A stretch of 64,000 nucleotides of DNA, from contig NZ_JAGFBU010000003.1 in NCBI RefSeq assembly GCF_017948675.1, positions 149,627 to 213,626 of the forward strand, given 5' to 3'. The position numbers and the translations under genes were made by a program. Source of the DNA: Flavobacterium flabelliforme (lineage in GTDB: Bacteria > Bacteroidota > Bacteroidia > Flavobacteriales > Flavobacteriaceae). Below the pieces are notes generated by a model that ran no database searches, was not told where the DNA came from, and was given only the letters and a program-made list of their open reading frames with translations. Numbering within the stretch: position 1 is the stretch's first letter; every line of letters starts with the position of its first letter. Positions 1 to 9,814 of the stretch are shown here, piece by piece.

Positions 1-2426
1 TTTTTAGTTTTTCCAGTTTCACGAAAAGCACCAATAAATATTAAAAGCTTCAAACTTTCTAAACCTATTTTTACTCTGTTGCAAAAATCCTCCATAGAAA
101 CATAGTCTCCATGAAGTTCTCGTTCCTTTAAAATAGCATTTGCTAATTTTTCGGGAAGACCTTGTAAATGCATAAATCCCAAATAAATCGAATCACCATA
201 AAGCGTTGTGGTGAACTCACTTTTATTTACACATGGATTGTGGATAGTTGCTCCAGCCATTCTTGCTTCATGAACATAAACTTCCGTTCTATAGAACCCT
301 CCTTGATTGTTTATCACAGCAACCATAAATTCAATAGGATAATATACTTTTAAATATAGACTTTGATAACTTTCAACTGCATAAGATGCCGAATGCGCCT
401 TACAAAAGGAGTATCCTGCAAAAGACTCTATTTGCCTGTAAATCTCTTGACTAAGCGCGTCTGCATGACCTTGTTTAGCACAGCTTTCAAAAAAGTGATC
501 TTTTACTTTTTGTAAAGCAGTTAAGGATCGTCCTTTTCCGCTCATAGCTCTTCTTAAAATATCGCCATCAGCTGCAGGCAAACCGCCATAATGCAAAGCA
601 ATCTTAATTACATCTTCCTGATAAACCATAATTCCATAAGTTTCTCCAAGTTGCTCTTCAAAAACTTTGTGGAAATATTCAAACTGGTCAGGATGATTAT
701 GTCTAAAAATATATTCTTTCATCATTCCAGACTTAGCTACTCCAGGACGAATGATAGAAGAAGCAGCCACTAATGTTTTATAATTGTCACACTTTAAACG
801 ACGAAGTAAACCACGCATAGCTGGACTTTCAATATAAAAGCAACCTATTGTTTTTCCTTGTGATAAAAAGGAATTGGCTTTAAGTTCATTTTTTGAAATT
901 TTAGTATCTCTTATATTGATGCGTATCCCTCTATTTTTAGCAACTAGTTTCACCGTATCATCAATATGACCAATTCCTCTTTGACTTAAAATATCAAATT
1001 TTTCAAAACCGATAGATTCGGCAACGTGCATATCAAATAACACAATTGGAAATCCCTTTGGTGGCATTTCTAATGGCGTGTAATTGGTGATGGGATCTTC
1101 AGAAATTAAGATTCCGCACGAATGCATACTGCGCTGGTTAGGATATTTTTCTAATAACATTCCATATTCCTGTACTTCCTTTACCACACTATTATTCTGC
1201 TGTAAACGCATTGGATTCTTGGCAAGATGATCTAATTCGTCTTTTGGTAAACCAAAAACTTTACCCACTTCTCTAAAAATAGAGCGGTACTTAAATTCCA
1301 CATTGGTTCCACAGAAAGCTACATTTTCATATCCATATCGGTTAAAGATATATTCTAATATTATATCCCTTTCCTGCCAGCTCCAGTCAATATCGAAATC
1401 GGGAGGACTTTTCCTATTTTCATTTAGAAAACGTTCAAAATATAAGTCTAGTTCGATAGGACAGATATCAGTAATCCCTAAACAATAGGCAATGATAGAA
1501 TTAGCTCCACTTCCTCGACCAATATGTAGAAACCCTCTACTGTTACTGTATCGAATAATGTCCCAAGTGATTAAAAAGTAACCGCTAAAATTTAATTCAT
1601 TAATAACTTTTAACTCTTTTTCTACTCGAGCTAAAGCGGCAGGATTTTCTTTTCCATAACGCCAATGCATACCTTGATGCGCTAAAGTGGTTAACAATGC
1701 AATATCACTTTCTCTTGAATTGGTGTAATATTTTTTGTTCTTTGGCGTGTCAAAATCGAATTGAAAATCGCAGGACTCAATTACAGCATTAGTATTAGAA
1801 AGTATTTGAGGGTACTCTTTATACGCTGCAATTAAGCGCTCTTGCGACACCATCACTTCTGAAGTAGTCGCAATATCAGATGGTTCTAATTTTGATAACA
1901 GAATATTGTTATCGATGGCACATAATATTTTATGGAGCTTGTATTCTTTTTTGGTTCTAAAAGTAACTGGCTGAAGAATTACTAATTTGTCAAAGTTCCC
2001 TTTGTATCCAAATAGTTTGCCCACATCTTCAGGTCTGATTCCAATATATTCATTTGTTTTTAAAACTGCCGGTGCACTTTCAAAAGCATAAATAATTAGT
2101 ACAGCTTCAAAAGTAGGAGCTTCTACAGGGAGAGCAATATCTTTAAAGTTGTGATGGGTTAAAAAGCGGTTCATTTCTGCTAATCCACTTGCATTTTGAG
2201 CTAAACCAATATATCTAAATTCACTATTTGATCTAAATTCAATGCCTACTATCGGCTTTATGTTTACATTTTTACAAGCAGTAATGAAATCATAAATTCC
2301 AGTAACGGTATTAATGTCAGTAAGTGCCATTGCAGTGAGCCCACAAGCAACCGCCTTCTCGATTAAGTCATCGAGAGGAATCGTTCCATAGCGCAATGAA
2401 TGATAAGAATGGCAATTGATATACAT
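1..2426 (-). CDS. dnaE: DNA polymerase III alpha subunit, DnaE2/ImuC-like (3' end outside window)
   Basis: The first about 808 codons are present and the gene runs off the left edge. An N-terminal PHP domain begins at the start codon. The polymerase acidic motif PDFDIDW, the later EKFDIL motif carrying the third acidic residue, and helix-hairpin-helix-type sequence near the left edge identify a C-family replicative polymerase. The PHP metal motif reads N-C-H-S instead of H-x-H-S, so PHP metal chemistry is probably weakened or lost, as I recall for many Bacteroidota copies. The ATG at 2424-2426 lies 3 bases after the dinB stop, so the two are probably translationally coupled. Next to dinB and an S24 repressor this is best read as the damage-induced translesion partner polymerase, not the main replicase. 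That role is inferred from context. Family membership is firm. Confidence 0.9.
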   Translation of the reverse strand, partial: MYINCHSYHSLRYGTIPLDDLIEKAVACGLTAMALTDINTVTGIYDFITACKNVNIKPIVGIEFRSNSEFRYIGLAQNASGLAEMNRFLTHHNFKDIALPVEAPTFEAVLIIYAFESAPAVLKTNEYIGIRPEDVGKLFGYKGNFDKLVILQPVTFRTKKEYKLHKILCAIDNNILLSKLEPSDIATTSEVMVSQERLIAAYKEYPQILSNTNAVIESCDFQFDFDTPKNKKYYTNSRESDIALLTTLAHQGMHWRYGKENPAALARVEKELKVINELNFSGYFLITWDIIRYSNSRGFLHIGRGSGANSIIAYCLGITDICPIELDLYFERFLNENRKSPPDFDIDWSWQERDIILEYIFNRYGYENVAFCGTNVEFKYRSIFREVGKVFGLPKDELDHLAKNPMRLQQNNSVVKEVQEYGMLLEKYPNQRSMHSCGILISEDPITNYTPLEMPPKGFPIVLFDMHVAESIGFEKFDILSQRGIGHIDDTVKLVAKNRGIRINIRDTKISKNELKANSFLSQGKTIGCFYIESPAMRGLLRRLKCDNYKTLVAASSIIRPGVAKSGMMKEYIFRHNHPDQFEYFHKVFEEQLGETYGIMVYQEDVIKIALHYGGLPAADGDILRRAMSGKGRSLTALQKVKDHFFESCAKQGHADALSQEIYRQIESFAGYSFCKAHSASYAVESYQSLYLKVYYPIEFMVAVINNQGGFYRTEVYVHEARMAGATIHNPCVNKSEFTTTLYGDSIYLGFMHLQGLPEKLANAILKERELHGDYVSMEDFCNRVKIGLESLKLLIFIGAFRETGKTK

Positions 2427-2429
2427 AAT

Positions 2430-3611
2430 TTATGACTTACGCTTTAAAATAATGTCTTTAGAATTAGGCTTCAAAGATGCTCCTGCACAACGCATCACAG
2501 AGTCATAACCATAGCGACTTTTCATTTTATCCATAGCAGCATAGAGTGAAAGCATTTCCTCTGTATCTTCAAAAAGATCTATTTGATACGTTCCACGAAC
2601 TAAACCGCTAAAACGGATCCCAACTAATCGCAAGCGCATTCTTCGCTGATATAAAAGATCAAAAAGTCCTAATACTTTTTTAGTAAGTAAATGGTCTGCT
2701 GATGTGTAGGCGATTTTGCATTGTCTGGTTTCTGTATCAAAATTAGAATAGCGAATCTTGACAACAACAGTTGAAGTAAGCCATTCTTCTGAGCGCAATT
2801 GAAATGCTAGTTTTTCAACCATTCCTGAAAGAATTGATTTTAAGTGAACAATATCAATAGTGTCTTGCGTAAATGTATGCTCGCTTGAAATTGCTTTACG
2901 CTCGGTATAAGGCTCCACGGGATTGTTGTCAATTCCGTTAGCTTTTTTCCAAATCTCTACTCCATTTTTGCCAATCATTCTTTGCAACACTTCTGCAGGC
3001 ATTTCAGAAAGAGTCTGTATAGTTCTAATCCCAATTCGTGATAAAAGTTGAAAAGTAACATCACCAACCATAGGTATTTTTTGGATTGATAAGGGATTCA
3101 GAAAGTTTCTTACTTGGTCTTCAGGAATATCTAAATTTCCTTTTGGTTTTCCCTCTCCAGTTCCTATTTTTGAAACTGTTTTATTAATAGATAAAGCAAA
3201 GCTTATCGGTAATCCAGTTTCTTTCAATACCCGCTGTGCTAAATCATTTGTCCATTGGTAACAACCATGAAAACGATCCATTCCTGTTATATCTAGATAG
3301 AATTCATCGATACTTGCTTTTTCAACGATTGGTGCTTTTTCTTGAATTACTTCGGTAACCAAATGAGAAAGCTGAGAATAACGTTCCATGTCTCCTTTAA
3401 TGACCTTGGCTTGCGGACAAAGTTTTAACGCCATTGCTGTAGGCATAGCAGAACGCACTCCAAAACGTCTTGCTTCATAAGAGCAAGAAGATACAACGCC
3501 ACGATCTCCCCCACCAATAATTAGAGGTATTCCTTCAAGCTGAGAATTATTCAACCTTTCGCACGATACAAAAAAAGTATCTAGATCCATATGTACAATT
3601 GAGCGTCTCAT
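2430..3611 (-). CDS. dinB: DNA polymerase IV (Y-family translesion polymerase)
   Basis: A 393-residue Y-family polymerase. The N-terminal MDLDTFFVSCE segment carries the first catalytic Asp residues, followed by SYEARRFGVRSAMP and the palm motif SIDEFYLD with the remaining Asp/Glu pair. The helix-hairpin-helix thumb (IPMVGDV, LLSRIGI) and a little-finger domain to about residue 350 follow. Length is normal for DinB. It would bypass damaged template bases in the cytoplasm. It is the first gene of an operon with the downstream DnaE, and it diverges from an XRE/S24 repressor across an 84-base promoter region, so damage-inducible control is likely. In many Bacteroidota this trio forms a small SOS-type mutagenesis cassette. 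Confidence 0.95.
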   Translation of the reverse strand: MRRSIVHMDLDTFFVSCERLNNSQLEGIPLIIGGGDRGVVSSCSYEARRFGVRSAMPTAMALKLCPQAKVIKGDMERYSQLSHLVTEVIQEKAPIVEKASIDEFYLDITGMDRFHGCYQWTNDLAQRVLKETGLPISFALSINKTVSKIGTGEGKPKGNLDIPEDQVRNFLNPLSIQKIPMVGDVTFQLLSRIGIRTIQTLSEMPAEVLQRMIGKNGVEIWKKANGIDNNPVEPYTERKAISSEHTFTQDTIDIVHLKSILSGMVEKLAFQLRSEEWLTSTVVVKIRYSNFDTETRQCKIAYTSADHLLTKKVLGLFDLLYQRRMRLRLVGIRFSGLVRGTYQIDLFEDTEEMLSLYAAMDKMKSRYGYDSVMRCAGASLKPNSKDIILKRKS

Positions 3612-3620
3612 TTTATTTAA

Positions 3621-3638
3621 TTTGAAATTTCAAAATTA
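3621..3638 (-). promoter_or_regulatory. Putative dinB promoter with 14-bp palindrome
   Basis: TTTGAAATTTCAAA at 3621-3634 is a perfect 14-base palindrome. It overlaps a minus-strand TAATTTTG (3631-3638), which fits the Bacteroidota -7 box TAnnTTTG, ahead of dinB. A convincing -33 box was not seen. This could be the start region and a repressor site for the dinB-dnaE operon. The assignment is inference. Confidence 0.4.
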
Positions 3639-3661
3639 GTACATATAATAACATTTTTTAG

Positions 3662-3686
3662 TATATTTGTTGTTATAAATTATAAC
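3662..3686 (+). promoter_or_regulatory. Promoter and operator of the S24 repressor gene
   Basis: TATATTTG at 3662-3669 matches the TAnnTTTG -7 box. Three bases downstream, GTTATAAATTATAAC (3672-3686) is a perfect inverted repeat of two 7-base arms around one central base, placed over the expected transcription start. A related half (ATAATAAC) lies about 25 bases upstream, near 3644-3651, between the two divergent promoters. The position suits autorepression by the encoded LexA-like protein and repression of dinB. Binding is inferred. Confidence 0.55.
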
Positions 3687-3695
3687 ATAATTATT

Positions 3696-4472
3696 ATGTC
3701 CTTATTTTCAGACAATATTAAGGCTTTGCGTGCAAAACATAAATTATCTCAGGAGAAAGTAGCTGAAGGCCTTGAAATCACTAGAGGTCGCTATGTAAAA
3801 TACGAAGATGGAACTTCGGAGCCACCCTATGAAATTTTAAAAAAAATAGCTCGATTTTATCAAGTTAGTTTGGATCTTTTATTGTTTGTGGATGTTAGAA
3901 CAGTGGATTTAGATACTCTCCTTAAATTAGATAATAATCGCATTATTTTGCCAATTCAAGTAGATAGTTTTGGCGAAAATCGTATCGAAGTTGTAACACA
4001 AAAAGTGAAAGCAGGATATTTAAGTGGTTATGGTGATCCTGAATATATAGAGCAATTGCAACAGATTTATTTACCTTTTTTAGGAAATGGAAAATATAGA
4101 GGATTTCCAGTTGAAGGAGATTCGATGCCACCACATCAAGATGGAGATATAATAGTTGGACGATATCTGGAGCAATTAGGTGAAGTCCTAAGCGGCAAAA
4201 CTTATATTATAATTACAAGATCTGAGGGAATGGTTTATAAAAGATTAAATAAGAAAATAGAAAATTCTTTGACCGTTTCGTCAGACAATTTTTTCTATCC
4301 TGCATATGAAGTCAGAGCCTCTGATATTTTAGAAATTTGGGAATATCAATGCAATATTGGTCGAAGTGATAAACAATCAGAAGCATTAGAAAGCACTAGT
4401 ATAAAAAATATGTTTATCGAGTTAAAGAATGAAATAGGTGATTTAAAAAATAAAATAGCGTTAACCAATTAA
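3696..4472 (+). CDS. LexA-like XRE-family repressor with S24 peptidase domain
   Basis: A 258-residue protein. An XRE helix-turn-helix (about residues 5-62) is followed by a LexA/UmuD-like S24 autoprotease domain. The likely self-cleavage site is Ala106-Gly107 (VKAGYLSGY). The serine is Ser143 in GDSMPP and the lysine Lys182 in VYKRL, giving the complete Ser/Lys dyad. A Lys-rich helical tail follows from about residue 225. In this family RecA filaments stimulate self-cleavage, which lifts repression. It diverges from dinB-dnaE, so it is the natural SOS switch for that operon. Alternative: a phage-type CI repressor, but the neighbouring polymerases favour the SOS role. Confidence 0.9.
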   Translation: MSLFSDNIKALRAKHKLSQEKVAEGLEITRGRYVKYEDGTSEPPYEILKKIARFYQVSLDLLLFVDVRTVDLDTLLKLDNNRIILPIQVDSFGENRIEVVTQKVKAGYLSGYGDPEYIEQLQQIYLPFLGNGKYRGFPVEGDSMPPHQDGDIIVGRYLEQLGEVLSGKTYIIITRSEGMVYKRLNKKIENSLTVSSDNFFYPAYEVRASDILEIWEYQCNIGRSDKQSEALESTSIKNMFIELKNEIGDLKNKIALTN

Positions 4473-4536
4473 TAGTATTAATAATCAAAGTAATAGCGTC
4501 CTTGCGAAAGAGAAATTATTACATCTTAATAATTAA

Positions 4537-5916
4537 ATGAAAAAACAAGAATACGCAATAGTAGATATTGAAACTACAGGTGGTAATGCTAGTTATAGTA
4601 AGATCACGGAAATCGCAATTGTAATCCACGATGGTGAAAAAGTAATTGACCGTTGGGAAACACTTGTAAATCCGCAGAAGAATATTCCGCCGGCGATATT
4701 TGCCTTAACAGGAATTACAAATGAAATGGTGGAGAATGCACCAACATTTGACTTGATATCTGATCAAGTTTTTGAAATGCTTAATAACAGAGTATTTGTC
4801 GCTCACAATGTAAATTTCGATTATTCATTTGTCCGTCATGAATTAGGTGAAGCAGGATTAAAGTGGACCGCAAGAAAACTGTGCACTGTTCGTGCAACCA
4901 GAAAAATAAGACCAGGCCTGCCTTCATATAGTTTAGGTAGATTATGCACATCCTTAGATATAGTCTTAGAAAATAGACACCGCGCTGGAGGTGATGCAGA
5001 TGCCACTGCAATTTTATTCTCAAGATTATTGGAATGGGATGCTGACGCTGAACTAAGCAAGATGATAAAGAATACTGCTCAAGATCAGCGCTTGCCGCCA
5101 AATCTTCCTCCTCAAGATTTTGAGAACTTACCGGAGAAACCAGGTGTCTACTATTTTCACGATGAACACAGTAAAGTGATTTATGTTGGTAAAGCAATCA
5201 ATTTAAAAAAGAGAGTTGCATCACACTTTACAGGTCATAAAATTACGCCTCAAAGACAGAATTTTTTAAAAGACACTTATTCTATTTCGTTTGAAATTTG
5301 TGCTACAGAATTAATGGCACTATTGTTAGAAGGTTCTGAAATTAAGAAACTATGGCCTAAATATAATAAGGCTTTAAAAAAGTATGAACCAAAATTTGGA
5401 CTTTTTAATTATGAAGCAAGAAGTGGATATCAGTATTTAGCCATTGGAAAAATTACAAAAAATCAAAAGTGTATTGAAACATTCAGTTCATTATATGATG
5501 GAAACAATAAATTACGCGAGTTAGGGACAAAATTTGAAATAGATTATAGGTTTTGTATTTATGGAGTTAACTGTCAAGAAGCAGATTTATTAGATACTTT
5601 GAAAGAGGACCTTCCAGATTTAAGTAGCCATAATGATAAAATAGACGCTGCCTTAGATTTTTTCAAAAGTAGTTTACCAAGCTTTGCAATATTAGATAAG
5701 GGAAGAACTCCAGACGAAAAAAGTTGTATATGGGTTGATAAAGGACACTTTTATGGAATGGGGTATATTTCATCTGACTTAGTAATTACACAAATATCAG
5801 AAGTAAAAGAACATATTACTAGATATGCATCAAATCAGTATTTCGTTCAAGTAATTAACGCTTTTGCAGAAAAAGCTCCTAGTAGAGTACGACTTTTAGA
5901 AGATTCAAATACGTAG
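4537..5916 (+). CDS. DnaQ-like 3'-5' exonuclease fused to GIY-YIG nuclease
   Basis: A 459-residue two-nuclease fusion. Residues about 5-165 form a DEDDh exonuclease domain: Asp10 and Glu12 in VDIETTGG, the ExoII segment AHNVNFDYSFV, and the ExoIII segment HRAGGDAD with the catalytic His and Asp. Residues about 195-275 form a GIY-YIG domain like the UvrC/Cho N-terminus, with GVYYF, IYVGKA and LKKRV. The C-terminal 180 residues match nothing I recognise. The domain pair resembles DNA polymerase III epsilon-like and Cho-like proteins of other bacteria. A role in excision repair or trimming of damaged DNA is inferred. It starts 64 bases after the S24 gene on the same strand and may share its transcript. 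Confidence 0.88.
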   Translation: MKKQEYAIVDIETTGGNASYSKITEIAIVIHDGEKVIDRWETLVNPQKNIPPAIFALTGITNEMVENAPTFDLISDQVFEMLNNRVFVAHNVNFDYSFVRHELGEAGLKWTARKLCTVRATRKIRPGLPSYSLGRLCTSLDIVLENRHRAGGDADATAILFSRLLEWDADAELSKMIKNTAQDQRLPPNLPPQDFENLPEKPGVYYFHDEHSKVIYVGKAINLKKRVASHFTGHKITPQRQNFLKDTYSISFEICATELMALLLEGSEIKKLWPKYNKALKKYEPKFGLFNYEARSGYQYLAIGKITKNQKCIETFSSLYDGNNKLRELGTKFEIDYRFCIYGVNCQEADLLDTLKEDLPDLSSHNDKIDAALDFFKSSLPSFAILDKGRTPDEKSCIWVDKGHFYGMGYISSDLVITQISEVKEHITRYASNQYFVQVINAFAEKAPSRVRLLEDSNT

Positions 5917-5982
5917 CAATTTAATAATTCTCAACTGAAATTAATGATGTAATTATGTAAGGCTTTTATATGTGAAAAGTCG

Positions 5983-5990
5983 TAAATTTG
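5983..5990 (+). promoter_or_regulatory. Possible -7 box for ligD
   Basis: TAAATTTG matches the Bacteroidota TAnnTTTG box 66 bases before the ligD start. No clear TTTG -33 box is at the usual distance, so this is a weak call. Confidence 0.3.
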
Positions 5991-6055
5991 GAATAAGGTG
6001 TTAAATACTGCTATTTAATAAATTAGCATATAAGTAAATCAAATTCTCCAGCAAT

Positions 6056-8557
6056 ATGTCATTAGAGAAATATAAAGATAAGCGCAACTTCGACCAAACG
6101 GAGGAACCTGAAGGCAAAATAGAACATTCAAAAAGTGAACTTATTTTTGTAGTTCAAAAACATGCCGCGTCTCATCTACATTATGATTTTAGGTTAGAGA
6201 TGGGAGGGGTTTTAAAAAGTTGGGCTATTCCAAAAGGACCTTCTTTAGATCCTGATGTAAAAAGGCTAGCAGTGCAAGTTGAAGATCATCCTCATAGTTA
6301 TAGAGATTTTGAGGGTACTATATCTAAAGGCAATTATGGCGCAGGCAATGTGATAGTTTGGGATAATGGAACTTACACTTCAACTGAAAAAAAGAATTTA
6401 AAAGAGGATGAAGACCTGCTTTTAAAAGGATTCAATAAAGGACATATTAGTTTCACATTACATGGTAAAAAACTTAATGGAGATTTTTCACTTGTAAAAT
6501 TAAAAGGCAAGCAGGATAATACATGGCTGTTAATTAAGAAAGAGGATTCCTTTGCTTCACTAGAGGATATTTTGAAAAGTGATGCTTCTGTACAAACAGG
6601 ATTAACTTTGAAAGAAGTTCAAATCCAAGGTAAGTCATTAGAAAAAAAACAAACCACACAAGAGAATAAAAATAAAGAAATTATATTTCAAAGTCCTATG
6701 CTGGCTACACTTAGTAAGAATGCATTTGATAATAAAAAGTGGGTATTTGAAAAGAAATATGATGGATTTCGCATTCAAGCTTTAATAAGTAGTAATAAAG
6801 TTTCCTTATACAGCAGTAACGAGCAAATTTATACAAAGGATTTTCAATCTGTAGCTGATGATTTAAAAGTAATTGATCATGAAGTAATCCTAGATGGAGA
6901 AATTGTAGTTGAAGATAAAAATGGTAAATCTGATTTTCAAATGCTCCAGAATTTTCTTAAAACTGGTGAAGGCAATCTTAAATATTACATTTTTGATATC
7001 TTAAATTTAGATAAAAATGAAATTGTTAATTTAAAATTATTAGAGAGAAAGGAATTGCTGAAAATCTTACTTCAGCAATATAAATTTAAAAGAACTTTTT
7101 ATTCAAATCATATTTTTGAAAAGGGCATTAAACTTTTTGAAAAAAGTAAAAAGGATAATGAGGAAGGTATTATGGCTAAGAGAGCTGATAGCACCTATCA
7201 ATTAGATAAGCGTTCTGCTGACTGGTTAAAAATAAAAAATTATCTAGAAGAGGAGGCTATCATAATAGGGATTACTAAACCAAAAGATAATCGAGCTTAC
7301 TTTGGTGCTTTACTCTTAGCACAATATGATAATGGAGTTTTACGATATATAGGAAAATGTGGAAGCGGTTTTACCGATGAAAGTTTGAAAACATTGTATA
7401 ACAAGTTTAAAGATTACCTCTTAAATCAATCTCCCATAGAAGAAAAGATAAAGCTCCGCGAAACTATCCAGTGGATGAAACCGCACTTTATTTGTACAGT
7501 TAAATTTTCAGAGTGGACTACTGATAAGCGATTAAGACATCCTGTTTTTTTGCGAATTCGTGATGATAAAAAGCTTAAAACAGTAGTGAGGGAAGATAAT
7601 TCGTTGCAGCAAGAAAATAGTTCTTCAGTAAATAAGTTTGAAAATTTAGAAGAGGATTTAAAAGTTAAAATAGGCAAACAAAACCTCATTTTAACAAACT
7701 TAAATAAAATATATTTTAAAGGTGATATGATTTCCAAGGGAGAGCTCATACATTATTATAGTGAAGTAAGTGATTATATATTACCCTATTTGAAGGATAG
7801 ACCGCAATCTCTAAATAGATTTCCAAATGGTATTGATAGTACTAATTTCTATCAAAAGGATATTAATCTTGACAAATCACCAAAATGGTTAAAAACTGAA
7901 AAAGTATATTCTGATTCCAACGATAAACAAATTGATTATTTAATATGTAATGATAAAGAGACTTTAATCTACATGGTAAATTTAGGATGTATTGATTTCA
8001 ATCCTTGGAATTCCACTATTAAAAATCTTGAAAATCCCGACTGGATGGTTATTGACATTGATCCGGATGATGGTAATTTTGTAGAAGTAATTAAAACTGT
8101 CTTAATGGTTCGTGAAGTGTTGGATAAATTAGAAGTAGAAAGTTACTGTAAAACTTCTGGAGCTACCGGCATGCACGTTTATGTTCCTTTAGGAGGAAAG
8201 TATAATTATGAATCCGTAAAAATATTTGCTCAAATAATCGCGAGAGAAATTCAATCTAAATTACCAGAAACTACTACTTTAGAAAGAAGTATAAATAAGA
8301 GAAATCATAAAATTTATATTGATTATCTTCAAAATAGAAAAGGACAAACTATAGCTGCGCCTTACAGCGTACGGCCACATGCAGGTGCAACAGTCTCTAC
8401 TCCATTAGAATGGAGTGAAGTTCAACTTAAAATGCGTCCTACTGACTTTACCATCAAGAATGCATTGAAAAGGTTTGAAAGGAAAGGAGATCTTTGGAAA
8501 CCCGTTCTTGGTGCAGGAATCGACATCAATAAAGTTATTGAAAAGTATAATAGTTAA
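6056..8557 (+). CDS. ligD: ATP-dependent DNA ligase D (end-joining ligase/polymerase)
   Basis: An 833-residue multi-domain end-joining enzyme in the order phosphoesterase, ligase, polymerase. The N-terminal phosphoesterase (about 10-165) has [16 protein letters not shown] and [11 protein letters not shown]. The ligase (about 210-510) has KYDGFR with catalytic Lys234, then the GEIVV and EGIMAKR motifs. The archaeo-eukaryotic-primase-type polymerase domain (about 545-833) has DIDPDD, which supplies the catalytic Asp pair, and [12 protein letters not shown]. Together with Ku it repairs double-strand breaks by processing, filling and sealing ends. Its stop overlaps the stop of the convergent ku gene by 4 bases (8554-8557). 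The 3'-phosphoesterase-first order is common in Bacteroidota. All three domains look complete. Confidence 0.96.
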   Translation: MSLEKYKDKRNFDQTEEPEGKIEHSKSELIFVVQKHAASHLHYDFRLEMGGVLKSWAIPKGPSLDPDVKRLAVQVEDHPHSYRDFEGTISKGNYGAGNVIVWDNGTYTSTEKKNLKEDEDLLLKGFNKGHISFTLHGKKLNGDFSLVKLKGKQDNTWLLIKKEDSFASLEDILKSDASVQTGLTLKEVQIQGKSLEKKQTTQENKNKEIIFQSPMLATLSKNAFDNKKWVFEKKYDGFRIQALISSNKVSLYSSNEQIYTKDFQSVADDLKVIDHEVILDGEIVVEDKNGKSDFQMLQNFLKTGEGNLKYYIFDILNLDKNEIVNLKLLERKELLKILLQQYKFKRTFYSNHIFEKGIKLFEKSKKDNEEGIMAKRADSTYQLDKRSADWLKIKNYLEEEAIIIGITKPKDNRAYFGALLLAQYDNGVLRYIGKCGSGFTDESLKTLYNKFKDYLLNQSPIEEKIKLRETIQWMKPHFICTVKFSEWTTDKRLRHPVFLRIRDDKKLKTVVREDNSLQQENSSSVNKFENLEEDLKVKIGKQNLILTNLNKIYFKGDMISKGELIHYYSEVSDYILPYLKDRPQSLNRFPNGIDSTNFYQKDINLDKSPKWLKTEKVYSDSNDKQIDYLICNDKETLIYMVNLGCIDFNPWNSTIKNLENPDWMVIDIDPDDGNFVEVIKTVLMVREVLDKLEVESYCKTSGATGMHVYVPLGGKYNYESVKIFAQIIAREIQSKLPETTTLERSINKRNHKIYIDYLQNRKGQTIAAPYSVRPHAGATVSTPLEWSEVQLKMRPTDFTIKNALKRFERKGDLWKPVLGAGIDINKVIEKYNS

Positions 8558-9327
8558 GAAGATTTTTTCTTTTCTAAGCTTGCCTTTAACATCGCCATTA
8601 AATCATCATTTTGCTTGTGAACCACTTTTAATGCAGGAGCTTTAGCTTTAGTGCCTTTAGCTTTAGCTTTAATTATTTCCATTAATTTATCAGAATACTC
8701 GTCCTTATAAATTGAAATGTCGAACTTTTCAGTAAGTTGCTCTACCAACTTATTTGCCATGTCTAATTCTTTTTCTGTAGTTTTCTTGGAAACAGCTGGC
8801 AACTTTAATTCCTTAGTATCTCTGATTTCCTGCTGGAATCTAATTTTATTTAAAACAATAACATTCTTGTATGGCTTTAGAATAGCAAGAGCTTCCTTAC
8901 TACGCATGACAAAACTAGTCACACCTACTTTGCCTGATTTTTGCATTGCATCACGTAAAAGCGCATAAGCTTTAGCCGCACCTTTATCAGGCTCTAAATA
9001 ATAAGGTTGTTCGTAATACAAGCTATCGATTTCTTGCTCAATAGTAAAACTTAAAATATCTATAGTTTTACTTTTAATTGCATCTGCAGCTTCAAAATCT
9101 TCGTCATCTAAAACAATATATTTTTCTTCAATTTTAAATCCCTTCACTATGTCTTCATAGGCAACTTCTTTGCCTGTAGCTTCATTAACACGCTTAAATT
9201 TAATATTAGAATGATCTTTTTTGTCAAGCATGTCTAGATCTAAAGTACTTGTTTCAATAGCTGAACAAATTTTGATGGGGATATTTATAAGTCCGAAACT
9301 AATTGCTCCTGTCCAAATTGATGTCAT
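8554..9327 (-). CDS. ku: Ku protein, non-homologous end joining
   Basis: A 257-residue bacterial Ku homologue. The conserved N-terminus [19 protein letters not shown], the VNEATGKEV segment and the Lys/Ala-rich C-terminal tail ([15 protein letters not shown]) are typical. Length is in the normal 250-300 range for the homodimeric single-domain form. Ku rings load on DNA ends and recruit LigD, encoded convergently with a 4-base overlap. The convergent arrangement means the two genes have separate promoters but may influence each other through antisense transcription. Confidence 0.95.
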   Translation of the reverse strand: MTSIWTGAISFGLINIPIKICSAIETSTLDLDMLDKKDHSNIKFKRVNEATGKEVAYEDIVKGFKIEEKYIVLDDEDFEAADAIKSKTIDILSFTIEQEIDSLYYEQPYYLEPDKGAAKAYALLRDAMQKSGKVGVTSFVMRSKEALAILKPYKNVIVLNKIRFQQEIRDTKELKLPAVSKKTTEKELDMANKLVEQLTEKFDISIYKDEYSDKLMEIIKAKAKGTKAKAPALKVVHKQNDDLMAMLKASLEKKKSS

Positions 9328-9424
9328 GATATTCTATTTAAATTATTAAATTTATTTAATTGTGCATTTATCCACAGATTCATAATAGGGATGATATTTA
9401 AAGGCCATTAAAGTGAAATAACTA

Positions 9425-9616
9425 TTATTTAACTGGCTCTAATTCTAATTCCATAAACTTACCAGTAGCAATCGATCCATCTTCATTTTCCCATTGCGTT
9501 ATTACATTTTCAATAAAAGCAGGTTCAAATCCTATTATTTCCATTACCTGATCTCTAAGCTGTAGTTTAACTTTCTGGCCTACTTTATATTCTATACGTT
9601 TCTTCAATAAATCCAT
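9425..9616 (-). CDS. Small YodC-like (DUF2158-type) protein
   Basis: A 63-residue protein. The pattern YKVGQKVKLQ ... I-TQWENEDG ... GKFMELELEPV resembles the YodC/DUF2158 fold, a small SH3-like barrel of unknown function normally about 55-65 residues long. It sits alone between ku and a ferritin-like stress gene. Assignment to this family is by recall of its pattern and is moderate. The function is unknown. Confidence 0.6.
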   Translation of the reverse strand: MDLLKKRIEYKVGQKVKLQLRDQVMEIIGFEPAFIENVITQWENEDGSIATGKFMELELEPVK

Positions 9617-9777
9617 ACTTCAAATTAATTAGTGGTGGAAATCAAAGTTAAAAATTATTGCAAAATAAAATTTATATCTATAGCTGTAAATTTTATAGAA
9701 TTATAAACGAAAGTTAATTAAAAAAATTCTGAAAAATAAGCTAGGAATTATATAACATTCAAATATTAAAATATTTT

Positions 9778-9785
9778 TAAATTTG
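9778..9785 (+). promoter_or_regulatory. Putative -7 box of the ferritin-like gene
   Basis: TAAATTTG matches TAnnTTTG and lies 29 bases before the ATG. It is the only good match in the 198-base gap upstream, which otherwise holds nothing recognisable. Confidence 0.4.
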
Positions 9786-9814
9786 TAAAGCAATCAAATT
9801 AAACACATTATATT

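Noticed and set aside
7426..7749. Minus-strand frames within ligD, and similar long frames within the kinase, susD and topB genes
   Set aside because: They are antisense frames inside strongly supported genes, lack start signals and have no family-like sequence.
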